From positions 1-23,410 of the IMG/VR virus record IMGVR_UViG_3300010885_036249: DNA of 23,410 nucleotides. One strand, written 5' to 3'. Positions 11,758-21,400 of the stretch are shown here, one piece after another. Made by a program: the position numbers and the translations under genes. Origin of the DNA: a virus. A model generated the notes under the pieces. It saw only the letters and a program-made list of their open reading frames with translations, searched no databases and was not told the DNA's origin. The stretch's first letter is position 1. Each line of letters opens with the position of its first letter.

Positions 11758-14700
11758 TCAGATTACTCCGCTGCCAGGAGCAGTTCTCAAATTAGTTGAT
11801 GTCAACGCAGTGATAACTTCCACACTGCTGACTCCGGCAGCGTTTACAAAAATTTCATTAGGGGCTGAACGTATCTCGTACAGATCACCAAAATACTTCA
11901 ACGGATCCACAGGAACCAGTACCACCGAACTCACTATGCTGCCCATGTTGCGATGTATGTATGCTGCCAGTTCCGAGAAATAAAATGTATCTCCAAAATT
12001 CCACGCTGCAATATCAAAGTACTGATTGAGATTGGCCACTACCAGTGTTTTGATTTCACTGTCACTGGCTGTGGAATTGGGCGCACGTATGACTTTGATA
12101 GTGGCCTGTAGATTCACTGTGGCTTTGGGACCAAACAATGGCTTGAAGGTCACTGAGTTCAACACAATATTGTCAGATATCATCTTGTATTTGTTAAGCC
12201 CTTGATATGCAGTGTCTAGTTCATTGATAGTGGGTTTATCAGGCTCTGTCACTGTGTTGGTGGTATCACGAATCCAGTTGGTATAGGCATTGTAGTAGGC
12301 CAATGTTACAACATAGAGATCAATGATATTGGTGGTACCCGGATCTATGCGATCTGACAGCGGAGCATTGTGTCTGTATTGAAACTGCAAACTGCTGCGG
12401 CCCACTCTGGCCAACCACTCCACACTGACATCTACCAGTGTTCTCACAAGATTGCCTGAGAGAGTCAGTTGATAAAATGCACCTGTCTGTCCTGTCAAAG
12501 GACCTGTGTATATTGGTTGATTGTAGGCATAGAAGATCTGGCCTATCACGTATTGGCTTTTGACCAATTCAATATCATTCAGCGTGGCGTAACTGTCGTT
12601 GACAATGTAAGGCTCCACCAAGAGATATCGTTGCAGATTGTCATAGTCAACAGTTTTCTGGAAAAACACATACTTTGTGTTTGAGTTTACTCCGGGTGCT
12701 ACCAATTCGTCAAAAAAGTCTGGATCATCCGCTATGCCATCGCTGTTGCGATCTTGGTAACTTACCAGCACCTGATAGTCATCCACAAGACCATCTACCT
12801 GCACAGGCTGCCCTGTGATTTTGAGAACCACATCTCCGGGCAAAGGCTGGTTGGAGTCTGGCAAACTATTGGTTCTTAATACGTTGATATAGTCACTGAT
12901 GGTACTGCCAGTTCTAGGATCATAAATGCGATTGCCGGTTTCAAAAAAGAATCTAGTCTGCAATACAGATCCAAAATTGTAGACCAATGCACGACTGGTC
13001 ACTGTGTATTTGCTGCCATCAGTCACAGCTTGTATCATCCACGAAGCATCTTGATTGGTTCCAGATGTGCTGCCTGCATTGCTCAAACTGAAATCAGCAT
13101 TGATAGCAAGATTATTACTGGTTATTAGATACCAGGTGTACGGTGTGCCTGTGATAGAACCAGTGCTGTCATAGCCTAAACCAAAATTCCTATACAACAA
13201 GATCTGATTGATGATGTCTGTGCGCAAACTGGTGGGTATGGTGGTGATCAGCAAGGGAATAACCTGTACTGGAATAGCACCAGTGGGCACAAAAATATTC
13301 AGTGTGACAGGACCTTGGCCGGCTAATCTTCCTGTGGTAAAATTGCCCTGACCTTGATTGGTGCCGTCCACATAAATGCTGCTGGGACTGGCCCAGAGTG
13401 TGAGTCGTTCAGAAGCCAGTGTGGGTACTCCCAACTTCAATCTGTTGTTGGCATCAAAAAAGTATCCAGCAGGTGCTGCAAATTTTACCAAACTACCCAC
13501 CTGTATAAACTTGCTGTTGGTGCTTGAAAAAGAACTGATAGCAGCAGGAAAGCCCAATGAATTCACAAAATACCCTGTGGTTTCTCCGGCCAGGGTGGTG
13601 CTTTGGTGCCAAGTGAGATTGTTTACCAACAGGTCTGGTCTTGGAAAGTTAGCATAGTAGAACTGCGTGAACACCGTGGTAGAAAAGATTGGCTGTATCT
13701 CATTGGTGACCACGCTGGTTATGTCATTGGTTGTGAGCCATGTGAACAAAAATGTTGGCAGTTGATTTTGTTCCCAGATGGCACCATCTGATGCAAAAAT
13801 ATTGGTGCTACTGTATTTTCCTGTGTTGTCCACTAGATCTAGATACCTGCTGGTACCAATACTGGCACGGTTGAGTGCATAACTCTTGATGATTGAGTTG
13901 TAGGCAGTGAATGGAAAGTTGGTATAGTCTTCACCATTGACCATGCGATTCTGGGTGTAGTATCTGGCCGGAGCACGTTGTTTGATCTGGTCCAGGGTTT
14001 CTCTGGCTTGAGCATTGCTTACCGGTGTGGTGATACCACAAGTGAACGTGATGGTTTGAAGTTGCCCTGACCTGCTGATGTAACTGATAGGGATGATCAC
14101 ACTCTGCATCTCTTCAGGATTGATGATGTAAGTGAGTCCATTACTGGCACGAACATAGCTGCGGAAAGTTCCTACCGGAATACTAGAAAATACACCATCA
14201 CCAAAGGTCAGGGTGATCTGATCATTGGCCCTACTGGTGGTAGAATACAATTGACGTTGTTCAGGAGCCAGTTGTTCTGCCGCAGCAGCATAAACAGATT
14301 CTACATACTTCCATTGTGCTGATACATTGCCCACATTGTCCAACTGAAACAACCACCGATCTTCATTGTTTACACCTTCGATGTTGATATCAACTGTGCG
14401 GTTGGGTATGCGTTCTGCAAGATTAAAATCTTGATTCTGAAGTACACCTTGTTTGAAGTAGAAGAAATAGCCTGTGTTGGCACTGGCAAAGCCCAAGGCA
14501 TCATTGCGGAACAGCATGTTGAAACTGCCAGTGGCCAATGGCGGTGGTTCATAGATAAAAGGCGCAGTGGTGGATGTGCCTGCTGAAGTGGAGCTCACTG
14601 CTTCAAACGGCATGTTGATACCGTCAACTGTGGCGGTGTAAGGAAACACTGGCAAAAATCCAGGCACTAGATTTATTGTGTATTCAGCAGTGTCTATGCC

Positions 14701-15240
14701 CAGTATGGTCTGACGATTGCCAGGGCGGCCTACACGTTGTGTGTCCACCAAGGCTGCATTGACGATGGCGGTGAATTGCTCTGCCCAGTTGAAATTGCTA
14801 GGGTCATTCCAATTTACTGTGACTCCACCGAGATCAATGCCATTGATGTCAGTGACATTTTCTGTGGTTTGTACCGAAAATACCTTGAGATATCCGCTGG
14901 CAGCAGTGTTTCGTTTGGGAGTATAACTCACAAGATTGGCCAGGCGCACCACACTGTCTCTGCGTTCAGCAGTGTCTATGTAGTTTTCGCGAGTGTTTAG
15001 ATCATTGCGGAAACTCATGGCCTGACCCATGAACGCAATCACATCCAGCATGGCTATGAATTCTGATGACTCTATATAGTCATTGAACGTTTCGGGATAG
15101 TATTGACGTAGATAGTCTATGAAACTTTTACGCAGAGCCTCAAAGTCGTAACTCTGGAAGTCGGCTTCTCTATAGGTTTCATAGATTCGTTTCCAGTCTT
15201 CTACTCCGAATACAACTGTTTGTCTAGTGGTGCGTGCCAT
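11758..15240 (-). CDS. 6: Baseplate wedge protein gp6
   Basis: This 1160-residue protein is the gp6 (baseplate_J-like) wedge component, which in T4 forms the ring that joins the six wedges around the hub. The hallmark N-terminal block FIAMLDVIAFMGQAMSFRND, then TRENYIDTAERRDSVVRLA and SYTPKRN, lies at residues 61-110. RMVNGEDYTNFP near residue 429 matches the conserved core. The C-terminal block has YFDIAAWNFGDTFYFSELAA (1074-1093) and FGDLYEI. T4 gp6 is about 660 residues, so this one carries roughly 500 extra, mostly between about 550 and 1000. That part includes a calcium-loop-like DRNSDGIADD at 830-839. The ATG has no clear Shine-Dalgarno sequence; the 40-base gap to gp25 is AT-rich. The TGA stop is directly followed by the ATG of the giant gene. 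Confidence 0.95.
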   Translation of the reverse strand: MARTTRQTVVFGVEDWKRIYETYREADFQSYDFEALRKSFIDYLRQYYPETFNDYIESSEFIAMLDVIAFMGQAMSFRNDLNTRENYIDTAERRDSVVRLANLVSYTPKRNTAASGYLKVFSVQTTENVTDINGIDLGGVTVNWNDPSNFNWAEQFTAIVNAALVDTQRVGRPGNRQTILGIDTAEYTINLVPGFLPVFPYTATVDGINMPFEAVSSTSAGTSTTAPFIYEPPPLATGSFNMLFRNDALGFASANTGYFFYFKQGVLQNQDFNLAERIPNRTVDINIEGVNNEDRWLFQLDNVGNVSAQWKYVESVYAAAAEQLAPEQRQLYSTTSRANDQITLTFGDGVFSSIPVGTFRSYVRASNGLTYIINPEEMQSVIIPISYISRSGQLQTITFTCGITTPVSNAQARETLDQIKQRAPARYYTQNRMVNGEDYTNFPFTAYNSIIKSYALNRASIGTSRYLDLVDNTGKYSSTNIFASDGAIWEQNQLPTFLFTWLTTNDITSVVTNEIQPIFSTTVFTQFYYANFPRPDLLVNNLTWHQSTTLAGETTGYFVNSLGFPAAISSFSSTNSKFIQVGSLVKFAAPAGYFFDANNRLKLGVPTLASERLTLWASPSSIYVDGTNQGQGNFTTGRLAGQGPVTLNIFVPTGAIPVQVIPLLITTIPTSLRTDIINQILLYRNFGLGYDSTGSITGTPYTWYLITSNNLAINADFSLSNAGSTSGTNQDASWMIQAVTDGSKYTVTSRALVYNFGSVLQTRFFFETGNRIYDPRTGSTISDYINVLRTNSLPDSNQPLPGDVVLKITGQPVQVDGLVDDYQVLVSYQDRNSDGIADDPDFFDELVAPGVNSNTKYVFFQKTVDYDNLQRYLLVEPYIVNDSYATLNDIELVKSQYVIGQIFYAYNQPIYTGPLTGQTGAFYQLTLSGNLVRTLVDVSVEWLARVGRSSLQFQYRHNAPLSDRIDPGTTNIIDLYVVTLAYYNAYTNWIRDTTNTVTEPDKPTINELDTAYQGLNKYKMISDNIVLNSVTFKPLFGPKATVNLQATIKVIRAPNSTASDSEIKTLVVANLNQYFDIAAWNFGDTFYFSELAAYIHRNMGSIVSSVVLVPVDPLKYFGDLYEIRSAPNEIFVNAAGVSSVEVITALTSTNLRTAPGSGVI
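11766..11769 (-). promoter_or_regulatory. Ribosome binding site of the giant gene
   Basis: GGAG lies 8 bases upstream of the ATG at 11757-11755, inside the last codons of gp6. It supports this ATG as a real internal start even though the frame is continuous with gp6 apart from one TGA. It also argues that normal expression does not depend on stop-codon readthrough. Confidence 0.65.
12724..12753 (-). other. Calcium-loop-like motif in the gp6 insertion
   Basis: Residues 830-839 of gp6 read DRNSDGIADD, followed by PDFFDE. The spacing D.N.DG..DD is that of EF-hand, dockerin and thrombospondin type 3 calcium loops. It lies in the part of gp6 that T4 lacks. Calcium binding is inferred from the pattern only. 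Confidence 0.45.
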
Positions 15241-15258
15241 AATATTTGATTGTTTTGT

Positions 15259-15266
15259 TATTTACC
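15259..15266 (-). promoter_or_regulatory. Possible T4-type late promoter element before gp6
   Basis: In the 40-base gap between gp25 and gp6 the minus strand reads GGTAAATA, matching 6 of 8 bases of the T4 late consensus TATAAATA with the TAAATA core intact. It ends 18 bases before the gp6 ATG, which would leave a leader of about a dozen bases. The gap is AT-rich, so a chance match is possible. Confidence 0.25.
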
Positions 15267-15280
15267 AAAAAAATAAACGG

Positions 15281-15661
15281 CTAGTTTATTGCAAAAGTTG
15301 CTATGCGTTGTTGTTGGTCAAAAAATACACTCAACAGTTCTGAACTGGTATTAGGAGCAAATTGCAGTTCTAGTTCTATCAACACACCATTTTCGTTGGG
15401 ATAAACATTAGCATCAACGAGATTTATCCTGGGGTCGCCGCCGGCCACTCGCTGCACTTCCTTGATCATTCTGCTGATGGTGGTTTGATCCAGTGTTTCA
15501 AACAGATAACTCCAGATTATGGTTCCATATCCAGGGCGGCCAGGCAGTTGACCTTGTGTGATATTGAAAGCGTTGAGAAGATCTCTTTTGACCAGTTCAT
15601 TGTCCACCAGAGTGAACTTCTTGTATTGATTTTGTGTGTTGAATCCGATAAATGTAGACAT
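15281..15661 (-). CDS. 25: Baseplate wedge protein gp25
   Basis: This 126-residue protein is a full-length member of the gp25 / GPW_gp25 family, the wedge component that sits at the tube-sheath end of the baseplate in T4 and in related contractile systems. The family signature RPGYGTIIWSYLFETLD spans residues 42-58, followed by an amphipathic helix (ISRMIKEVQRVA) and DPRINL (76-81). The C-terminus is the usual beta hairpin. The ATG is 32 bases after the preceding stop. No good Shine-Dalgarno sequence is visible; the leader is AT-rich and holds a late-promoter-like CATAAATA. The stop is TAG. It lies between a lineage-specific protein and gp6, whereas in T4 gene 25 is away from gene 6. Confidence 0.95.
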   Translation of the reverse strand: MSTFIGFNTQNQYKKFTLVDNELVKRDLLNAFNITQGQLPGRPGYGTIIWSYLFETLDQTTISRMIKEVQRVAGGDPRINLVDANVYPNENGVLIELELQFAPNTSSELLSVFFDQQQRIATFAIN

Positions 15662-15666
15662 GCAGA

Positions 15667-15674
15667 TATTTATG
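15667..15674 (-). promoter_or_regulatory. Possible T4-type late promoter element before gp25
   Basis: The minus strand reads CATAAATA, 7 of 8 bases of the T4 late consensus TATAAATA, in the 32-base gap before gp25. It ends only 5 bases before the ATG, so transcription from it would begin at or next to the start codon and give an almost leaderless message. That makes a working promoter for gp25 itself less likely, though it could serve gp6 and the giant gene. Confidence 0.3.
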
Positions 15675-15693
15675 TAGAAACAACCCTAGCATT

Positions 15694-16965
15694 CTATCCT
15701 CTGTTGTATTGCAGATCATAATTTCGCAATGCTTCAATGGCAGCAGCTAATTTTTCTTCATTTGATGCCAATGCACGTTTGGCAAACGCCTCTATACTTG
15801 GTCTTGACCCTTTGGCGTTTGCATATTCTTCCGTGGACCGAGTCACTGCTGTTTGCCAGAAAGTGATGTCATCAACAAGTTTTTGTCGTTCGGATGTATC
15901 TGCACTGATTACGGCGCCGGCAGCGTTGGCGTCCACTGTGGATGAAGTAGCGGTCGTTGTAGCAACCGCCGCTGCCAGAGGTGCAAAAGAAGGAGTGGCT
16001 ACTTTGGCATCACCAATGATGGCCTTGATGGCTTGATCCACATTGGTTCGGTTGGTGGTGTTGCTGAAACCCTTTGCCACTACCACTCCTGCCTGCAGAG
16101 GACTGCCACCACCGGCTATGGCAGCGTTAACATCTGCAAAGGCCTGCCCAAACTGTGCGGATGTGGCAAAAGCATTCAGTTGATTAACCAAATCACCCGG
16201 GGCCTTGCCCTTGAGCCATGCTGTGGCTGTGTCTGATCCAAATTTGGTGGCATTGTTCAACAGAGGTCCCAGTTGAGCGGCCACCTCTGTTCCTTTGATG
16301 GTGCCCAACTGTTTGAGTTGATCAAAATTCACATTCATCAATCCCTGTTGTATTCGAGTCTGTAATCCTGTATTGCTCAATACCGAGTCTAGATTCACAG
16401 CGCCTAGTTTGCCAGTCCATGATGTGGGACTACTTAAGATCTCTTTGAATTTGTCTGGAAACTGCTTGACTTGATCTGCGATGCCGGGTTTGATCAATCC
16501 AGATAACTGTAGTTGACTGGCGTCAAGCCCAAACTTGCCAATGCCTTTGACATTGGTAATGGCCGTGGCTGCTTGGTTGACTGATGCTGCGGCCTGAGCA
16601 ACCAATCCTTGTATCTGATTTGACGCGATGGTGCCAATGGCCCGGGCATTGATTTTGGTATTCACAAAATCACTAACCGATATGGCATTGGGGATCAATG
16701 CTCCTATCTTGGTAGGTAGATTGATCACTCCGCCTATTTGTTTGGTTAGTTCTGCTGCTTGCGGTCCAATTTGACTCAGGGCAGATGATAATCCACCGGC
16801 TGCTTGTGTGACTGCGTTGACCACGCTGCCCACTGGTATGTTGGTCAGACTGCCTGTGGCCAACTGCTGATCAAATGCAGTACGGGCAGCAGTCAAATCA
16901 ATGTCTGCAGGTCCTTGCACTTCAAAGACCTCTCCGTTGGGTGCAGTGAATCTAAACTTGTTCAT
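15694..16965 (-). CDS. Unrecognised baseplate-region protein, 423 residues
   Basis: I do not recognise a named family. The N-terminus KFRFTAPNGEVFEVQGP has the f.i.apdG..feV..P look found at the start of various phage proteins. The rest is Ala/Gly/Gln/Thr-rich and predicted mostly helical, with a central part reading LQLSGLIKPG, SSPTSWTGKLGAV and LQTRIQQGLM (residues about 151-210). An Ala/Thr-rich linker (330-355) leads to a charged C-terminal helical segment from about 358. There is no signal peptide, and no membrane segment is evident. Its ATG overlaps the gp5 stop in ATGA, so it is probably translationally coupled to the spike. The position between gp5 and gp25 suggests a hub accessory protein, perhaps associated with the spike or tube. 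A tape-measure-like or chaperone role cannot be excluded. Confidence 0.85.
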   Translation of the reverse strand: MNKFRFTAPNGEVFEVQGPADIDLTAARTAFDQQLATGSLTNIPVGSVVNAVTQAAGGLSSALSQIGPQAAELTKQIGGVINLPTKIGALIPNAISVSDFVNTKINARAIGTIASNQIQGLVAQAAASVNQAATAITNVKGIGKFGLDASQLQLSGLIKPGIADQVKQFPDKFKEILSSPTSWTGKLGAVNLDSVLSNTGLQTRIQQGLMNVNFDQLKQLGTIKGTEVAAQLGPLLNNATKFGSDTATAWLKGKAPGDLVNQLNAFATSAQFGQAFADVNAAIAGGGSPLQAGVVVAKGFSNTTNRTNVDQAIKAIIGDAKVATPSFAPLAAAVATTTATSSTVDANAAGAVISADTSERQKLVDDITFWQTAVTRSTEEYANAKGSRPSIEAFAKRALASNEEKLAAAIEALRNYDLQYNRG

Positions 16966-18473
16966 GCCACTCTAACAATGCTTACATTCTGCGCCACCGG
17001 TTTGGCTGCTGGAGGTGGCGTGGGAACACCATCGGTAAAGTTCACACTGGCATCCACACCTTTGTTATGATAAGGATAAGGCTCATGCGTTGGTGCTCGT
17101 GTGACTATGCTCTCTAAAGCATTTTTTTTCACTTGCCATCCGGTAGAATTATTGAATGTGGTATCATCCATCAGTGTTTTGGGAAAAAGTCTGGGCTTGG
17201 TGACCGATGCAGCACCGGCACCGTTGAGGTCGATCCTGTCAGCCTGGAATTTCAATCCGGCTCCACCGTTCCAAGATCCTCCGCTTTGACTCTGTAATGC
17301 TATGGTACCATCACTCAGCACACCCACAGCGGTCTGACTGTATATGGTCATGTCACCATCACTGGCCATGTTCAATGTGGTCACTGCACCAATGTTCATG
17401 GCAGAATTGGATTTCATGTTGATGTTGCCCTCGGCAAACATGTTGATGTCCTTGTCTGCATGCAGGTTGATAGTGCCTTGTGTGCGTACATTTACCGAGT
17501 TGGAGGAATAGATATCTACTGTGCCTTCTTGTCCCAGTTCAATCCAGGTTTGACCGTTGGCGTGAACTATATAGAAAAAATTCTCAGTGTCATTCATCAT
17601 GATCTGATGACCCTTACTGGTCCTTAGACGTAGCAAGGCATTTTTTCCTTCTATGTCACCGTCATCCATGACCAAGGTATGGCCGCCCAGGCGCCCAATC
17701 ACATTCACCTCTTGCGGCTTGATGGTGCCTTCGCTGAGTTTTTTCCTGATGGTCTGGCGATCCAGTCCTCCGGCATAGACCGGCAGACCAGGAGTTGATA
17801 CCCCGTACACTGTGCTAGGGCTTTCTCGTTGTGCATTAGAGATGATAGGTCCTCGTTCAGGATCTGTGGCCAGCCCTTGTTGGAACATTACTGCGGCCTG
17901 ATAACTATGCACTGGTTTTTGTTGATCAAAGAATTTGGGGCTGCCATCTATGTTGCTGTTGGCAGAGTTAATTTCTGTCACAGGCAATGTGGGTGCATCC
18001 GCAAAGTATTCTGCTTGGCTTTTGTTGCCTGTTACATATTCTCCAGCAGGTGCTGCACCAATGGCCGGCAACATGTGATTGAGCGCATTGTTGATGATGC
18101 AGCCCACATAGTATCCTTGGCTGGGATCTCCTTCTACAAAAAAGCACATGACTTCTGTGCCAATGTCAGGAGGGGTAAACCACATGCCATAACTTTGTTG
18201 ATTGCCAGGGTATGATCCCACGCCGTTGTTGGAACTGGATTTTTCAGTAACCCCATAGAATGGCGGCAAGTAATTGACCCACCGCCATAGTTGCGGGTTG
18301 TCATCTGACCCTGACGCAAACTGCATGATACGTACTTGTAAGCGGCCGGTCCTGGTAGGATCCACATTGTTCATCACGGTGCCAACAAACGGGCCCATTT
18401 CTGCAGGTTTGCCACCACGATCAAACTTGTAGTTGCTGGTTCTTCCTGACAGTTGTTGATTGTTGATTGACAT
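16962..18473 (-). CDS. 5: Central spike protein gp5-like, without lysozyme domain
   Basis: This 503-residue protein is a gp5/VgrG-type spike, the trimeric needle under the tail tube that pierces the outer membrane. The OB-fold domain is at about 25-130 (GPFVGTVMNNVDPTRTGRLQ, WWF-type strands as MWFTPPDIGTEVMCFFVEGD, GYYVGCI). A linker at 135-260 leads to GHTLVMDDGD and LLRLRTSKGHQIMMND. The beta-helix with repeating strands (VDIYSSNSVNVRTQGTINLH, DINMFAEGNINMKS) spans about 300-420. The C-terminus has TRAPTHEPYPYHN and a proline-rich tail. T4 gp5 carries a lysozyme between OB and helix; here the linker is too short and shows no such motifs. The ATG is preceded by AAGAAAGAG. The gap from the hub gene is 15 bases, and the stop overlaps the next start in ATGA. 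Confidence 0.93.
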   Translation of the reverse strand: MSINNQQLSGRTSNYKFDRGGKPAEMGPFVGTVMNNVDPTRTGRLQVRIMQFASGSDDNPQLWRWVNYLPPFYGVTEKSSSNNGVGSYPGNQQSYGMWFTPPDIGTEVMCFFVEGDPSQGYYVGCIINNALNHMLPAIGAAPAGEYVTGNKSQAEYFADAPTLPVTEINSANSNIDGSPKFFDQQKPVHSYQAAVMFQQGLATDPERGPIISNAQRESPSTVYGVSTPGLPVYAGGLDRQTIRKKLSEGTIKPQEVNVIGRLGGHTLVMDDGDIEGKNALLRLRTSKGHQIMMNDTENFFYIVHANGQTWIELGQEGTVDIYSSNSVNVRTQGTINLHADKDINMFAEGNINMKSNSAMNIGAVTTLNMASDGDMTIYSQTAVGVLSDGTIALQSQSGGSWNGGAGLKFQADRIDLNGAGAASVTKPRLFPKTLMDDTTFNNSTGWQVKKNALESIVTRAPTHEPYPYHNKGVDASVNFTDGVPTPPPAAKPVAQNVSIVRVA

Positions 18474-18488
18474 TGAACTCTTTCTTGA

Positions 18489-21400
18489 TTAGGCGTCTTT
18501 TACTAACAGTTGTGAATCTTTGGCAGTGACCGGTGCAGTTGGATCTGCCTTGAGTCCAAACCCGTATCCTCCGCTGCCTAATTTAGGTGGCGGTGCTGCT
18601 GCTGCAACTTCGGTGGGCTGTACGGGAGGCGGATCAGCTGGCCTTAGAGTTGGAGATTGGTTGCTGGATATGACAGGGGCTGTGTTCACTGATGGCGAAA
18701 CACCGTAGTTGTTTTGATATGTAGTGCCGTTGTTCACAGCTACTTCAGTTTCTGCTGCTGTTTGAACGCCTGCTCCTGTGCCCAACCTTGCAAATCTATT
18801 GTCGCTGCCATCTTCCACCGGCGCCTGAGCGGTACGCGCAGTTTCCTCAGGTGGTGTTGCGGTGTATGACTTATTCACGCCATCAGTGAGCCAGTACCCT
18901 TTCAGTTCCTGAGTGAATTTTCCGCCCTTGAACATGCTCTTGACACTGGTGGTGCCATATATCACGGACTGTTGAGCCTGTCCGCCTATCTCCACAAAAT
19001 TGGTTCTGGCATTGTTTAAACCGGTGTCCATGAGTCCAGTCTGCAGATTGTAGTCCACTGGTCGATTCCAGGCAAATTCAAAATAAGGTGCACCAGCAAG
19101 ATAGTTGATGGTACCGTCTGGATAGAATGGAGTTACCACAAAATTACCCTTCTGTGGATTTTTAGGTGATGGTATCCAGGCAGGATCTCCAATGATGTTC
19201 AAGGTGATGTTGTTTAGATCCTGCGTGTACAACATGTCAGCAGCATTGGCTGCGGCTTCGTACACATCTCCTGGGGCACCTTCTCTTGACTGATTGCTGG
19301 CCGGCATGAATCTTCTTTGCCAAACCACACTGCTGTTCACAGCGTTTTTGATATCCTGTGGTAGTTTGGCATTGGCAGTCATGGTCTGAGACCAGTTGCT
19401 GTTGAAACTTTGTTCAAAGGTCAATACCGCTGTGTTCTGTCCTGTAAACCAGTAGTTGTATACCTTGTGTACACCGCGAAAAGCACCTTGTGAAAAATAT
19501 TCACTGATCACCGACGTCTGGTACGGTGATACTTTGTAGACCAGTCTATATACATTGCATCTTGCTACATCATCGTAGCCATTGGCTATGGCTTCACAAC
19601 TGATGTTGTACCATGAAAAAGTTTTGTTGGCTTTGCCGTTTGGTACCCATTTGCCTTTTTGTGTCACAGGATCTGTTTCCCATGTTACTATCTGTTGGTC
19701 GGTGATGAATCTGCTGCTGCGCACCACTTCATCAATGAACTGCACTATCTGTTGACCGGCTGTGGTAGACCTGATCCTGATGCTGGGGTCAACACTTTGT
19801 CTGTTGGGATCAAGATCGCTCACAGCATTGGCATTGGCATTGCCTCCAACCAAGGCCTTGTCTACTGGGCCCGGTGGAACTATGGACGCATCGCTGATGA
19901 TAGGATCAAGAAACTGCACTTCATAGATGTCTGACTTGCCGCCGCGTTTGCCCGCTTCTTCGGCAAAGTATAGATTCAATGCTGAACACAATCCAGTGGC
20001 CTGTTGGTTGCCTACCTTGTAAGGAGCATATGAGGCCTTGGGCGGTGGTGCTGCCGGTGGCAGTCCAGCAGCAGCATTGTCTCTGATAGATTCGCCCGGT
20101 TTTCCCTGACGCTTGGTTGATGCTGCTGCTGCGGCGGCTCTTTGTGCTGGATCTAATGCTCCTGGATTGGACCCGGTTGTGGTATCGGCCAGTGTTTGAG
20201 TGGTGCCCACCAAGATGTCTTTGACTGACTTGCCCTGGAACTGGAAGTTTTGTGGTATGCTGCCACGATCAGTACTGAACGCAGTAATTTGCTCAATAGG
20301 CAACGCCGAGATAGTGTATTCCACCAGTTTGTTAGAAACCTTGAACTCTATGTTGGTGATACTGAATGGTATGTACTTTTCAATGGCTGCTTGACGATCT
20401 GTCTGCCCACCTCGCTGATTGATAGGCATCACAAGATTGCCTTTTTCGTCATAACCATAAAATCTTATGACCATGCAGTATTGCACAGTGTTGTAATTCA
20501 CAAAAGTTCCTGGCTTGACCAGACCTTTGCTCACATACAGAGCGTTCACGGCTCTCACTAGATTGGGCTGTAGAGATATACCATTGGGCTCGGTCACTGT
20601 GAATTTCAATTCGCTCAGTTTGGCAGATCCACGAGATCCTGGAGAAGCACTCACTGCCTGAGAAAACTCAAAATTGTCAATGTAAAAATCCAGAGGGAAA
20701 AACGGGTTTCGCCCCACTGTGGCACCAGCCTGTGCCTGTGGACTTTCACCTGGTTTGCCACTGGTCTGTATCTGTGCTCCACCACTTTGCACCAAGAGAT
20801 TGTAACTGGGCAGGTACTTGATATCGCTGGTCAATAAAGTATTGTATGTGTCGTGATCCAACAGATACCAACTGAGACTGTAGGTATAACTGGCATATTG
20901 ATCCAGTATATTATCTTGACTCTTGATGGCATTCTGTGCGCCGGCATACAATTCTTCCAGTCTACTGGTGGTAGCATTGGAAGGTACGGGGGCTTTTGCA
21001 GCATCTTCACGTTGGGCACCTACTCCGGCTGTTCCACCGGTGTTGACGGCGGCTTGTGGCTGATTGAATGATTTACTGACCGGCTGGGGTTCAGGTATCA
21101 AGGAAGGATTATTGATGCCAGTACCGTAGCCACCAGGTATGCCTTGACTGTTGGTCAATGTGACTGTTTCGGCGTTGGTACCGGTATCAATATTACCATT
21201 AGCAGTGGTAGCAGCAGGAGTGGCGTTGGTGGGTGCTGTGGATACTGCGGCTGCTGATTCAACTCGTCCATTTGGTTTGACTGCTATCATCTGTGATGCT
21301 GGTGCAGAACTAGCATTGGCGCTGTCATCTCGAGCCGTGGCAGCCTGTGCTGTGACATCTGCTGAACTGGACGTGTTGCGTTGGTTGTTGTTGAGATTTA

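Noticed and set aside
11758-15240. gp6 and the giant gene being a single gene broken by a point mutation to TGA.
   Set aside because: The ATG directly after the stop has a well-placed GGAG, and gp6 ends with a normal C-terminal block, so two genes are more likely. Readthrough is listed as a finding instead.
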